Positions 46,733 to 56,773 of a DNA stretch of 64,000 nucleotides are shown here, piece by piece. Position numbers and translations under genes: made by a program. The stretch is taken from positions 124,001-188,000 of the forward strand of contig CAIOYD010000020.1 in the NCBI GenBank assembly GCA_903862415.1, read 5' to 3'. This DNA comes from an uncultured Oxalobacteraceae bacterium. GTDB lineage: Bacteria > Pseudomonadota > Gammaproteobacteria > Burkholderiales > Burkholderiaceae_D. The number at the start of each line of letters is the position of its first letter. Position 1 is the stretch's first letter. The notes under the pieces are model-generated. The model had not been told where the DNA came from. It saw only the letters and a list, made by a program, of their open reading frames with translations, and did no database searches.

Positions 46733-47389
46733 TTATTGCAAACCAGCCACATAATCAGCAACGGCTTTGATTTCCTCATCCGTCATCCGGTGAGTAATGG
46801 CCATCATTTCCGGGCTGTTAGAACGAACGCCAGTGCGGAAATTGGTTAATTGCGCAACGGCGTAATCCTGATGCTGACCAGCCAGACGTGGAAACAGGGC
46901 TGGAATACCGGCACCGTTTGGACCATGGCAACCAGCGCAGGCAGGAACATCGATACCAGCAATGCCACCACGATAGATTTTTTTACCCAAATCAACCAGG
47001 TCTTTGTTTTTTGCTGCACCAGCTTTAGGTGTCTGGGCATTCAGGAAGGCGGTCACGTTTTTCACGTCATCGGCACTGAGCGCCTTGGCCGTCATGGTCA
47101 TGATCGGATTGCTGCGCGATGCTTCTGTGAAATTTTTCAGTTGTTTGGCCAGATAAGCCGCGTGCTGACCGGCCAGACGTGGATTTTGTGTAATGGTCGA
47201 ATTTCCTGCAGGACCATGGCAGGAAACGCAGGCAATAATATTGCGTGCCGGATCGCCATTGGCGTATAAAGCCTCACCTTTAGCCAGATCGGCTTTGGCC
47301 GGAACAGTCTTTTCTTCGTTGGCTTGGGCCGCGGCTGACAATGCCAACATGGCAACGAGTATTGATTTCAGAAAAGATTTATGATTCAT
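46733..47389 (-). CDS. Diheme cytochrome c4
   Basis: A periplasmic electron carrier of 218 residues with a signal peptide (cleavage near AAAQA, residue 23) and two similar c-type domains, each with CxxCH (CVSCH at 54-58; CAGCH at 151-155) and later Met ligands (NPIMTMTAKAL; EMMAITHRM). The duplicated layout is that of cytochrome c4, which feeds terminal oxidases. Divergent from engB, the usual betaproteobacterial arrangement. Confidence 0.94.
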   Translation of the reverse strand: MNHKSFLKSILVAMLALSAAAQANEEKTVPAKADLAKGEALYANGDPARNIIACVSCHGPAGNSTITQNPRLAGQHAAYLAKQLKNFTEASRSNPIMTMTAKALSADDVKNVTAFLNAQTPKAGAAKNKDLVDLGKKIYRGGIAGIDVPACAGCHGPNGAGIPALFPRLAGQHQDYAVAQLTNFRTGVRSNSPEMMAITHRMTDEEIKAVADYVAGLQ

Positions 47390-47570
47390 GCACGCACCTT
47401 GAAGACGAAATTGACTAGCGAAATTGGGATTTTGTGGTTTTTATATGAAAGTTGCTTCCATTTGAGACCACTTAAGTATAGACAGTAGTATGCAACATTC
47501 AATAGCCCGTTATTGTACAATAGCTTTCCTAGGTATTTAGTCCTTTTTGTTGCATTTTCCGGTTCAATTT

Positions 47571-48269
47571 ATGTCCATTCTCTGGCAAGCCCGTTTTTTT
47601 ACTACTGTTAACCATCTGCGCAACTTGCCTGATTTGCAAGTTCCCGAGATCGCCTTTGCCGGGCGTTCTAACGCCGGTAAATCAACAGCCATCAATACCT
47701 TGTGCAATCAAAAGAAACTCGCTTTTGCTTCCAAAACACCGGGCCGAACACAGCATATCAATTATTTTTCTATTGGCGGCGCCCATGTGGCACAGCATCG
47801 CAAGGACCCCACTATCGTCGAAGAAATCCGCGCTCTGCTGGTCGATTTGCCCGGCTATGGTTATGCGGAAGTGCCCGGCGCGGCCAAAAACCACTGGAAT
47901 GAATTGCTTGGCGACTATGTAAAAAACCGTGAGCAATTAAGCGCTCTGGTCTTAATTATGGATGCGCGCCGCCCCTTTACCGATCTTGACAAGCAAATGC
48001 TGGAATGGTTTGCCCCTACCGGCCGACCAGTTCATTGCATTCTGGCCAAAGCGGACAAGCTCAACCGCAACGATTCCACCAATGCCCTGCGCCTGACCAA
48101 ATCGGTACTGGCCAGCTATGTCGATGAAAATGGCAAGCCGTTTCCTTACACCGCACAACTGTTTTCCGCCCTCAAACGGGTTGGACTGGAAGAAGCCGAT
48201 GCCAAAATCCAGCAATTATTGGGTTTAGATGTTTTACCTCAAGAAACTATTGTTGCCGTCAGTGAATAA
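47571..48269 (+). CDS. engB: Ribosome biogenesis GTP-binding protein YsxC/EngB
   Basis: An essential small GTPase for 50S subunit assembly. From the ATG at 47571 it has 232 residues: G1 [11 protein letters not shown]2 [12 protein letters not shown]3 [11 protein letters not shown]4 AKADKLNR, and G5-like [13 protein letters not shown] at 47547 would add eight residues. A TATTGTACAATA palindrome (47511-47522) lies in the divergent promoter region shared with cytochrome c4. Confidence 0.96.
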   Translation: MSILWQARFFTTVNHLRNLPDLQVPEIAFAGRSNAGKSTAINTLCNQKKLAFASKTPGRTQHINYFSIGGAHVAQHRKDPTIVEEIRALLVDLPGYGYAEVPGAAKNHWNELLGDYVKNREQLSALVLIMDARRPFTDLDKQMLEWFAPTGRPVHCILAKADKLNRNDSTNALRLTKSVLASYVDENGKPFPYTAQLFSALKRVGLEEADAKIQQLLGLDVLPQETIVAVSE

Positions 48270-48278
48270 TGAAAAAGC

Positions 48279-48311
48279 AAAAAAAAGACCCAGCCGAAAG
48301 GAAGGCTGGGT
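48279..48311 (-). terminator. Strong intrinsic terminator facing minus, between engB and hemB
   Basis: On the minus strand ACCCAGCC and GGCTGGGT pair across an eight-base loop and are followed by C and eight T. On the plus strand the hairpin is followed by TAAAC, so it suits minus-strand transcription better than the end of engB. No conventional minus-strand gene precedes it, which implies a short antisense transcript. Weak bidirectional use for engB remains possible. Confidence 0.75.
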
Positions 48312-48319
48312 TAAACACC

Positions 48320-49434
<1,115 letters not shown>

Positions 49435-49472
49435 TAACATCGGCAGGTGAAAATTTGCAGCACTAACACCGA

Positions 49473-49499
49473 GCGCCCGCATCAGACGGGCGCCGTTTA
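49473..49499 (+). terminator. Likely terminator after hemB
   Basis: GCGCCCG and CGGGCGC form a seven-base GC-rich stem with a seven-base loop, followed by CGTTTAT. The T-run is short, so termination may be partial. Confidence 0.6.
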
Positions 49500-49519
49500 T
49501 TATGCAGCCAGGAGATCTT

Positions 49520-50752
49520 ATGCAGGAACAAGTCATTACCTATGCCACGCCGGTGTTTATTCTGCTCATCGGTTTGGAAATGCTCATCAGCTGGTCAACT
49601 AAAAAATCTACTTTTTACTTCAGCGACACCTTAAACAGTGTCGGACTGGGCATCCTGAGCCAGGTTTCCTCGGCCTTTATGCGTCTTATGCTCATCGGCA
49701 TTTATGCCTGGGTGGCGCAACATTATGCGCTCTTTAAACTACCCAATACCTGGTGGGTTTGGGTGGGCGGCCTGCTGCTGTATGATTTTCTGTATTACTG
49801 GCTGCATCGCTGCGGCCATATGATGGGTTTGTTATGGGCTGCGCATGTGGTGCATCATCAGAGTGAGCGCTACAACCTTACCACGGCGTTGCGGCAAACC
49901 AGCACCGGGCCGCTGTTATCGTGGCTGTTTTATATTCCGATGGCGTTTCTGGGTGTGCCGATAGAAATGTTTGTCGCCATCAGTCTGATCGATTTGCTGT
50001 ATCAGTTCTGGGTACATACTGAACTGATTGGCAAGCTGGGCTGGTTTGACCGGGTGTTTGTTTCACCCTCGAATCACCGTGTACACCATGCCACCAATGA
50101 CATTTATCTGGATAAAAATTATGGCGGCATTCTGATCGTATGGGACCGGTTGTTCGCTACTTTTATCGAAGAAATGGATGCGCATAAAGTGGTCTACGGC
50201 ACCCGCAGTCCGCTGCGCAGCTGGAATCCGCTCAAAGCCAACTTCGAGGTGTATCAGGCCATCCTGCAGGACGCCAGTCGCACGGCTAACTGGAACGATA
50301 AAATCCGCATCTGGTTTAAGCATCCGGGCTGGCAGCCTGCTGATGTGGCGCAACAATTTCCGCACACGCCGTTTAATTTGCAGCGGGCTAATTTTGAACC
50401 CGTGATTCCCACGAGCTGGCAATGGTATTGCGGCCTGCATTTTTTAGTGATCATGCTCATCACCACGCATTTTTTAAGTATTCATCACACCATTTCTGTG
50501 ATCGATGCGCTGCTGTATGGTGGCTGGCTGACTGCCGGATTGCTGTGCATCGGTGGCCTGACGGAAAACCGCCGTCAGTATCTGTACTGGGAAGCGCTGC
50601 GATTGGCGCTGACCATGGCGATGATGGCCTGGTCGGGCAGCTGGTTCGGCCATCTGGCCTTACCGATGGTCTGGCAGGGCGCTGTGCTGGTTGGCGGGGC
50701 AGGTTCTTTAGGTGCGCTACGGATGATGGCCAAACAGCAGCAGGTTCCTTAG
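49520..50752 (+). CDS. Sterol desaturase/fatty acid hydroxylase family membrane protein
   Basis: A 410-residue polytopic membrane protein of the di-iron hydroxylase superfamily. The three histidine boxes are HRCGH, HVVHH (followed by QSE) and HRVHH (in SNHRVHHATN), within the first 190 residues between membrane helices. A C-terminal region of about 150 residues adds more hydrophobic segments. The start at 49520 has GGAG five bases upstream; an ATG at 49502 overlaps the hemB terminator. Bacterial members hydroxylate or desaturate lipids, carotenoids or alkylglycerols; the substrate here is unknown. Confidence 0.88.
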   Translation: MQEQVITYATPVFILLIGLEMLISWSTKKSTFYFSDTLNSVGLGILSQVSSAFMRLMLIGIYAWVAQHYALFKLPNTWWVWVGGLLLYDFLYYWLHRCGHMMGLLWAAHVVHHQSERYNLTTALRQTSTGPLLSWLFYIPMAFLGVPIEMFVAISLIDLLYQFWVHTELIGKLGWFDRVFVSPSNHRVHHATNDIYLDKNYGGILIVWDRLFATFIEEMDAHKVVYGTRSPLRSWNPLKANFEVYQAILQDASRTANWNDKIRIWFKHPGWQPADVAQQFPHTPFNLQRANFEPVIPTSWQWYCGLHFLVIMLITTHFLSIHHTISVIDALLYGGWLTAGLLCIGGLTENRRQYLYWEALRLALTMAMMAWSGSWFGHLALPMVWQGAVLVGGAGSLGALRMMAKQQQVP

Positions 50753-50757
50753 GTTTC

Positions 50758-50829
50758 ACGCGCGCGTAATACACCATCTGAGTGCAATTTCGGTTAGTGG
50801 TGTATTACGCTTACGCTAATACACCCTAC
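50758..50829. repeat. Dispersed palindromic repeat, copy 3 (left end missing)
   Basis: Inner arms GTAATACACC (50766-50775) and GGTGTATTAC (50789-50798) and the right outer end GCTAATACACCCTAC are kept, while the left outer end GTAGGGTGTATTAGC is lost. It lies between the convergent desaturase-family and HDOD genes, a few bases past the former's stop. Confidence 0.8.
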
Positions 50830-50854
50830 GAGATTAATCTGCCTCTTCCCTGGA

Positions 50855-52465
50855 TCAGCGGTTCATGGCGGCGAGTAGCTGGCCTTTCATGGTTTTGACC
50901 AGTGCGGTTTCGTCCGGGGGGACGCCTTCGGGGGCGACCAGACTGCGTTCGGCGTAGATTAAGCCTATCGGTTTTTTATTCACCATCAGCGGCAAAATCA
51001 TCATGCTTTTGGCGTCGGGAAAATGCGTGCGGTGCCATTCCGGTCGCAATTGATGGATTTTCGGCGTACTGGCGTCAGCGATCATCAGGTCGGCATTGTT
51101 TTTCAGTGACAGATGAAACAGGTCGTTGCTTTCGATGCTGGAAAAATTAAACGCTTTCTGTTTTTTATTCCAGTCACGACCGATGGAAATACGGGCAATA
51201 TAGCGCTCGCTTTTGGCATCTTTCAAACTGGCAGTGGCAAATTCGAAGCCCAGACTGCCCTGCAAAATTTCCAGCATTTGCAACACCAGGTCATTGAGCT
51301 GGAATTTTCCGCTTGAAATCGTCTGAGTCATTTCCATCACACCAGAGAGCAGCAGATCACGTGCATTATGTGGTTTGCCGCTGGCATATTTGGGCACCTG
51401 CTGCACAACGTCAACCGATTCCCACGACATCATCAATTCATCCGGCAACAATCCATCAAGATCGAGATCAGGTATCTCGGCCGTTTCGGTGACCGGTTGT
51501 TTGTCCGGCACTTCGACAATGTGCATACCCAGTGTACGCGCGAGCTGTTCGGTTTCACTGACCGCCTTGCTCAACCAGTCGGGCAAGGTTTTAGGATCGA
51601 GTTCGAGCGCTGCACCATAGCGAAACAACAAATCTTTGGTAAATTTTTCGCTGCTGAAATTAATCTCCGGCCCGCCCTCAGCCTGAAACTGGGTATGGCG
51701 CATAATTACATCGGAAGCGTCGGCACTGAAGGCGGCGACCTGTTTGATCCATTCACTGCGGTGACGGCTTTTTTTGATTTGCCCCGGCGGAAGACTGACC
51801 ACGTTCTGCACGATACTTTCTGGCATCCCCCATTGCTGCAATACCTGGCTGCCGAAATGTTCAACACTGCAACCGAGCTGTTTGACCGACGCATGATGCA
51901 GGCTTTCTTCGCCCGATTTCACGGCTTCGGTAATGGCGCGATAAATTTCCGGTGCCTGGGATGCCAGCAGCAGCAGACCGATATTTTTGAACAGCGCAGA
52001 AATGCTGGCTTCTTCGGCATCGTTATACATGCTGCGACTGATGCATTCACGCGCCACGATGCTCGAACAAAGGGAATGGGTCAGCTCATAATACAGATTG
52101 CGGTCACGTTCACTGAAGCATTCCAGCATCAGCATCCCGAGCGCGCTGGTTTTAACAATGTCAAAGCCAAGAATGAAAATCGCTTTCGACACTGTGGTGA
52201 CGGTTGTCCCATGCGAGTTGCGGTAACCAACCGAATTGGCCAGATTGAGAATTTCTTTGGTCAGACCAACATCGGACAAAATAAATTTGGCCAGTTTGTT
52301 GACCGACTCTTCGCCATCGGACGTGATCTTGATCACCTTGCTGATGGCAATACCCAGACTGGGTAAGCTTTGATCGGTGCTGATTTTATACAGTAGCTGA
52401 TCGCGCCGCTGACGGATTAATTGCTCACTCAACACGGGCAGGGTATTTTTATTCACAGGTGTCAT
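50855..52465 (-). CDS. HDOD domain protein with C-terminal GAF domain
   Basis: A 536-residue cytoplasmic signalling protein. The N-terminal HDOD domain (about 15-230; LPSLGIAISKVIKIT, LTKEILNLANSVGY, ALFKNIGLLLLA) is a metal-independent relative of HD phosphohydrolases found in regulators of motility and stress. A linker of about 130 residues leads to a GAF-like domain (about 380-530; LQMLEILQGSLGFEFATASL, MMILPLMVNKKPIGLIYAE). No catalytic output domain is present. It begins three bases after the receiver-TPR gene on the same strand, so the two form one unit. Confidence 0.88.
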   Translation of the reverse strand: MTPVNKNTLPVLSEQLIRQRRDQLLYKISTDQSLPSLGIAISKVIKITSDGEESVNKLAKFILSDVGLTKEILNLANSVGYRNSHGTTVTTVSKAIFILGFDIVKTSALGMLMLECFSERDRNLYYELTHSLCSSIVARECISRSMYNDAEEASISALFKNIGLLLLASQAPEIYRAITEAVKSGEESLHHASVKQLGCSVEHFGSQVLQQWGMPESIVQNVVSLPPGQIKKSRHRSEWIKQVAAFSADASDVIMRHTQFQAEGGPEINFSSEKFTKDLLFRYGAALELDPKTLPDWLSKAVSETEQLARTLGMHIVEVPDKQPVTETAEIPDLDLDGLLPDELMMSWESVDVVQQVPKYASGKPHNARDLLLSGVMEMTQTISSGKFQLNDLVLQMLEILQGSLGFEFATASLKDAKSERYIARISIGRDWNKKQKAFNFSSIESNDLFHLSLKNNADLMIADASTPKIHQLRPEWHRTHFPDAKSMMILPLMVNKKPIGLIYAERSLVAPEGVPPDETALVKTMKGQLLAAMNR

Positions 52466-52468
52466 TGG

Positions 52469-54091
52469 TTAAGTGTTTTTGCCGATGCCATATTTTTTTT
52501 GTAAATCATCGTATAACTTGCGCAACGCCGCATTCCGGGTATTGGTCGGATCGAGTCGGCGGGCGGCTTCAATCAGACGTCGCGCCTGTTCGGCCATGCC
52601 ATGTTCCCAGCCTTCGTTTTCCAGACATTTCAAATACGCCAGCGCGGCATTCATCACCACCTGCGGATTGTTAGGCAACTGCTTGACTGCCGAGGCCATT
52701 AAATCGACTGAGCCACGGAAGTCGCCCATCTTGGCCTTCTGTACTCCGGCAGCCACCAGCTCCATGACTTCCACCCGGCTTTGTTCGGCTAACTGGTTGC
52801 CCAAATGACCCTGGCCTGCACTTTCAAACACCCCGACAGCGCGCTGGATTTCTTTGTTATTGGTGGAATTGCGCATGACTTCAAGAATCACTTCCTTGGC
52901 CTCGTCATTCATATTGCTGTCTAAACAGGTCTTGGCCAGATTGAGTTTAATTCCGGTCGACAGGCCAATGTCTTCCCTGCTGGCTTCGACTGCGGAAATC
53001 AAATCTTCGGTCACGCGTGGGTCATTGCTTTTGGCATGAATAAATGCATTCGAAATCGCCTTGCAGGCGGCGGTTTTCAGTTTGTCCGGCATGGACCGTT
53101 CCAGATCGCGCACCACCATCTTGGCCTGATCCAGATTACCCTTCTGTACCAGTGCATTGACTAAATGCACATGATCTTCAGGATCTTTAAATTCCGAATA
53201 CTTGACTTTATTGACCACTTTTTTCAGATTCACTTCGGCGCAATCCAGGTCACCCAGTTCGAGCGCGATGGCACCGAGTCGCCGCAAACGGCGCACACCA
53301 TGGGGAGAAATTTCTACTGCCGTATTGAGCACCTCGATGGCCGACTCCAGCTGACCATTGGCTTCATGGTTTTGTGCCAGCAAATCAAAGGCATCCATAA
53401 AGCGATCATTTTCATTCACCAGCGACGTCAGGATCTGCTCGGCTTCATCGTAGCGCCCCTGCAGATGCATAGATTTTGCCAGCCCCAGTTTGGCCCAGGC
53501 TACCGTGCGCATTTCGGTGAGTTGCTTGTAGATCGGTTCAGCCAGTTCCGGCTCGCCCAGGAGAATATGCAACTCGGCACGCAGGCGCATAAAATCTACC
53601 TGATCGCGGTCACCAGCGGCTTCTCTTTCCAGGCAACTGTTGATAGCCCCCTGCGAATCGCCCGCTTCCATGAGTTCGTAGATAGGCATGAAGATGGTGC
53701 GTTTTTTGAGCGCGCGCATGACGCGTTCCATCAGATCGTCCGGGGTGAAGGGCTTAAGTAAATAATCGTTTGGTGCCAGTTCGGCGGCGCTGACAACTTT
53801 TTCATAACTGCGCTCGGCCGTGACCATAAAGAAAATGGTCGACAGCGGAGCCAGTTTGTAGTGACGCATATCTTCGAGCAATTGCTGCCCATCCTGGCCA
53901 ACACCCAAATCGTACTCGCACAGAATCAGATCGAAATATTTGCTTTTGATGGCGCCTATCGAGGTTCCAGCAGAAACGCCGTGTTCGATTTTGGTTACGC
54001 CACATAAATTGAGCATGTTATGGATGCTCGAGCGCATTCCCGAGTGTGGCTCGATTAACAATACTCTTATATCGGTCAGCTCAGTGCTCAT
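52469..54091 (-). CDS. Response regulator with tetratricopeptide repeats
   Basis: A 540-residue protein with an N-terminal receiver domain (about 7-128): acceptor D61 in LCEYDLG, T91 and K113 in LLKPFTP; the usual acidic pair is reduced to E14 (LLIEPHS), which may weaken Mg2+ binding. From about 140 to the end are tetratricopeptide helices (AKLGLAKSMHLQGRYDEAEQIL; AALAYLKCLENEGWEHGM) for protein contacts. No DNA-binding output. AGGA precedes the ATG. It pairs with the HDOD/GAF gene downstream; the upstream kinase is not in this operon. Confidence 0.9.
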   Translation of the reverse strand: MSTELTDIRVLLIEPHSGMRSSIHNMLNLCGVTKIEHGVSAGTSIGAIKSKYFDLILCEYDLGVGQDGQQLLEDMRHYKLAPLSTIFFMVTAERSYEKVVSAAELAPNDYLLKPFTPDDLMERVMRALKKRTIFMPIYELMEAGDSQGAINSCLEREAAGDRDQVDFMRLRAELHILLGEPELAEPIYKQLTEMRTVAWAKLGLAKSMHLQGRYDEAEQILTSLVNENDRFMDAFDLLAQNHEANGQLESAIEVLNTAVEISPHGVRRLRRLGAIALELGDLDCAEVNLKKVVNKVKYSEFKDPEDHVHLVNALVQKGNLDQAKMVVRDLERSMPDKLKTAACKAISNAFIHAKSNDPRVTEDLISAVEASREDIGLSTGIKLNLAKTCLDSNMNDEAKEVILEVMRNSTNNKEIQRAVGVFESAGQGHLGNQLAEQSRVEVMELVAAGVQKAKMGDFRGSVDLMASAVKQLPNNPQVVMNAALAYLKCLENEGWEHGMAEQARRLIEAARRLDPTNTRNAALRKLYDDLQKKYGIGKNT

Positions 54092-54153
54092 CGCATCCTG
54101 TCGTTAGGACTGGTGCCTCAATGCTGTGGCCAAGCTCGCCGTTTTGACTTGGT

Positions 54154-54351
54154 TTATTTCAAAAACTTAGCCAGCAACATCACCGCCAGTGATAACAGGA
54201 TAGTCGATGCAAACGGTAAACTAAAGACACGTCCGAAGAGTTTGAATTTTATGTCGCCCGGCAAACGGCCGATACCGAGTTTTTCCAGCCACGGCAGCAG
54301 CGCAGAAAATACCGTTAAACCGATAAAGATGGCAAAAACCCAACGTATCAT
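54154..54351 (-). CDS. DUF2905 family small membrane protein
   Basis: A 65-residue protein with two hydrophobic helices around the motif LEKLGIGRLPGDIKF, which marks the DUF2905 family of unknown function. Length is typical. It starts nine bases after the midA stop on the same strand and is probably co-transcribed with it. Confidence 0.88.
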   Translation of the reverse strand: MIRWVFAIFIGLTVFSALLPWLEKLGIGRLPGDIKFKLFGRVFSLPFASTILLSLAVMLLAKFLK

Positions 54352-54360
54352 GCTGCACTC

Positions 54361-55545
54361 CTATAAGCGATGGCGGCGGTCATGGCGCAGCAAGGTATCC
54401 GGTAGCGTCAGATTGACCCCCATGACGATGGCTTTGAATAACTCACCCATTTCGGCCGGGGAAGTCAGTTTTTGTAAAGCATTGGAGAGCGGTAAAAATT
54501 GCAGAGCATCACTCGGTGAGGTGCGCAGCAGGGTGTCGCCTATGCCCAGCTGCAGCAACAGGCTGGCCTGACTGGTATAGCACAACAGCTCCAGACCGGC
54601 CGAGAGTCCGGCGTCACACATTGCAGTGAAATCGACATGGGCGGTGATATCTTGCAAGCCTGGCCAATAAAACGGATCAGTATGCGAATGATGGCGGTAA
54701 TGACACATTAATGTGCCTTGATCACGCTGATGCAGAAAATACTCGGCCGCGGGAAAACCGTAATCGATAAACAGCGCCGCACCTGCCCCACCCTGCCTGA
54801 GCATATCGGCCACCGAATGGATAAAGCCACTGGCCACCGGATGCACTTCGGTCAGGTAACCCAGCGGCAAAGCGTCTATATCAGGGATCTGGTCGAGAAT
54901 TTCCGGCTGTTGCAGGGCTTGCTCCTGCCAGCAAAAACGTCCGTCCTGCCAGCTCACGCCCAGTTGCTTCCAGCCCCCGGCGGTTTTCACCACCAGTTCC
55001 ACCGGCATGGCATCGAGTACTTCATTACCCAGCACCAAACCGGAAAAACTTGTCGGCATAGCATCGAGCCAGACCACTTCGGGAAAGGCTGCCAACAACT
55101 GTTGTTGCCGACTGCGCAGCTCACCGGATAATTCAACGATATAATAGCGCTCGGGCGTGCAAGCCTGAAGATGCAATTCGGTTAAGATATCGAACGCCAG
55201 TTTGCCGGTACCGGCACCAAATTCGAGTAACTGGTTTTGTGTCTGCGGCAGGATGGCGCGGGCAAAGTTAGCCAGTGCAGCACCAAATAAAGCACTGATT
55301 TCCGGCGCGGTTATAAAATCACCGCTACTGCCAAGCTTGGCTGCCCCACCGGTGTAATAACCCAGTTGCGGGGCATACATGACCAATTCCATGTACCGGG
55401 CAAACGAAATTACGCCGTTATGGGCGGCAATTTCCTGCTGCACCAGCGCGCTTAAGGCCGCTGAGGCCAGAGCAGCTTCCGGGGTGGGTTGGGGTAATTG
55501 AAGTGCTTGCATTGCCGGAAAATACGCCTGTTGTACTGAATTCAT
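54361..55545 (-). CDS. MidA/NDUFAF7-family SAM-dependent methyltransferase
   Basis: About 394 residues with the class I methyltransferase motif LEFGAGTGKLAFDIL and the family segments FARYMELVMYAPQLGYYTGG, GDFITAPEISALFG and GNEVLDAMPVE. The mitochondrial member methylates an arginine of complex I subunit NDUFS2; the bacterial role is presumed similar but unproven. I prefer the ATG at 55545. On the minus strand a TATAAT ends only about ten bases before it, so the mRNA leader would be nearly absent; the longer frame to 55599 has no support. Divergent from the SDR gene. Confidence 0.88.
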   Translation of the reverse strand: MNSVQQAYFPAMQALQLPQPTPEAALASAALSALVQQEIAAHNGVISFARYMELVMYAPQLGYYTGGAAKLGSSGDFITAPEISALFGAALANFARAILPQTQNQLLEFGAGTGKLAFDILTELHLQACTPERYYIVELSGELRSRQQQLLAAFPEVVWLDAMPTSFSGLVLGNEVLDAMPVELVVKTAGGWKQLGVSWQDGRFCWQEQALQQPEILDQIPDIDALPLGYLTEVHPVASGFIHSVADMLRQGGAGAALFIDYGFPAAEYFLHQRDQGTLMCHYRHHSHTDPFYWPGLQDITAHVDFTAMCDAGLSAGLELLCYTSQASLLLQLGIGDTLLRTSPSDALQFLPLSNALQKLTSPAEMGELFKAIVMGVNLTLPDTLLRHDRRHRL

Positions 55546-55562
55546 CGGAGTAATAATTATAC

Positions 55563-56348
55563 ATGACCAAGCACCTGCCCCAGCCAGTTTCACCAGCACC
55601 GGTCGCCCTCATTACCGGCGCGGCGGTACGCATCGGCCGCTGTATCGCCCTGACTCTGGCGCAACAAGGTTGGGATATTGCCATCCACTGCCATCGCTCC
55701 ACCAGCGCAGCTCAGGAACTGGCGGCTCAAATCCATGCACTCGGGCGTCGCAGTCTGATCGTCAACGCCGATCTGGCCGACGAACAACAGGTCCGTGGAT
55801 TGGTGCCTCAGGTGTTGGCAGGGCTGGGCACATTGCAATGCGTGGTGAATAATGCCTCGGCGTTTGACATCGACAGCGCCTTTGATTTTTCCCATGCACG
55901 GCTTGACCACCACATGCACATCAATCTGGCCGCCCCCGTGATTCTGGCGCAAACACTGTTTGCGGCCACGCCCGAGGGGCAACAAGGTTGCGTGGTCAAC
56001 TTGCTGGATCAAAAACTGTTTAACCTCAATCCGGATTTTTTTTCCTACACGCTGTCCAAAGCGGCACTGCAATGCGCTACCACCACGCTGGCACAGGCAC
56101 TGGCACCGAAAGTGCGGGTCGTCGGCGTCGCGCCCGGAACCACGCTGGCCTCGATACACCAGGACGAACACAACTTTGCCCACACCCATCAAATGGCCGC
56201 ACTGGGTCAATCCAGCACCCCGCAGGATATCGCCGATGCGGTGCTGTATCTGGCCCGTGCCAGAGCCGTCACCGGCACGATTCTGACCGTCGATGGCGGC
56301 CAGCATCTGATCCCGCTGGCACGAGATGTGATGTACCTGATTCCGTAA
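55563..56348 (+). CDS. SDR-family oxidoreductase, pteridine reductase-like
   Basis: A 261-residue short-chain dehydrogenase with the nucleotide motif TGAAVRIGRCIA (Arg in the loop favours NADPH) and NNAS. The active-site YxxxK is SYTLSKAAL, while the usual catalytic Ser is replaced by Asp in NLLDQK, as in pteridine reductase 1. With folB directly downstream, a role as dihydropteridine/dihydromonapterin reductase (FolM-like) is likely. The gap to divergent midA is only 17 bases. Confidence 0.82.
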   Translation: MTKHLPQPVSPAPVALITGAAVRIGRCIALTLAQQGWDIAIHCHRSTSAAQELAAQIHALGRRSLIVNADLADEQQVRGLVPQVLAGLGTLQCVVNNASAFDIDSAFDFSHARLDHHMHINLAAPVILAQTLFAATPEGQQGCVVNLLDQKLFNLNPDFFSYTLSKAALQCATTTLAQALAPKVRVVGVAPGTTLASIHQDEHNFAHTHQMAALGQSSTPQDIADAVLYLARARAVTGTILTVDGGQHLIPLARDVMYLIP

Positions 56349-56370
56349 TTTAACCTACTCAACTACAACC

Positions 56371-56772
56371 ATGACTACTGATCTGGCCCTGATGCAATTG
56401 CACGATTGCCGCCGCCTGTTTTTACGTGACTATGAAATCTATATCAATATCGGCGTACATGATTTTGAAAAAAAAGGCGAACAGCGGGTATTGATCAATA
56501 TTGATTTATATATCCCACTGTCAGCGTCCACGCCACTGCATGATACCCTCGACGAAGTAGTCGATTACGACTTCATGCGCGCCACTGTTGCCAACCGGGT
56601 GGCACAGGGTCACATTCATTTACAGGAAACTCTGTGCGATGATCTGGCCAAAAGCATGTTGCTGCACCCCAAAGTGCGCGCTGTACGAATCTCCACCATG
56701 AAGCCGGATGTGTATCCGGACTGTCAGGGCGTCGGAGTAGAAATTTTTCAGATGAAAGCACGAGAGCAATAA
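56371..56772 (+). CDS. folB: Dihydroneopterin aldolase
   Basis: FolB cleaves dihydroneopterin to 6-hydroxymethyl-dihydropterin and glycolaldehyde in folate synthesis. The 133-residue product has the FolB fold markers: [25 protein letters not shown] (split about 23-47), then [12 protein letters not shown], then the Glu in [14 protein letters not shown], and late ISTMKPD. The first 10 residues are extra. It sits one base before ttcA and 22 bases after the SDR gene. Confidence 0.95.
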   Translation: MTTDLALMQLHDCRRLFLRDYEIYINIGVHDFEKKGEQRVLINIDLYIPLSASTPLHDTLDEVVDYDFMRATVANRVAQGHIHLQETLCDDLAKSMLLHPKVRAVRISTMKPDVYPDCQGVGVEIFQMKAREQ

Positions 56773-56773
56773 C

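Noticed and set aside
51368-52366. 332-codon plus-strand frame opposite the HDOD gene
   Set aside because: Long but without motifs; the minus-strand protein has clear HDOD and GAF features and operon context.
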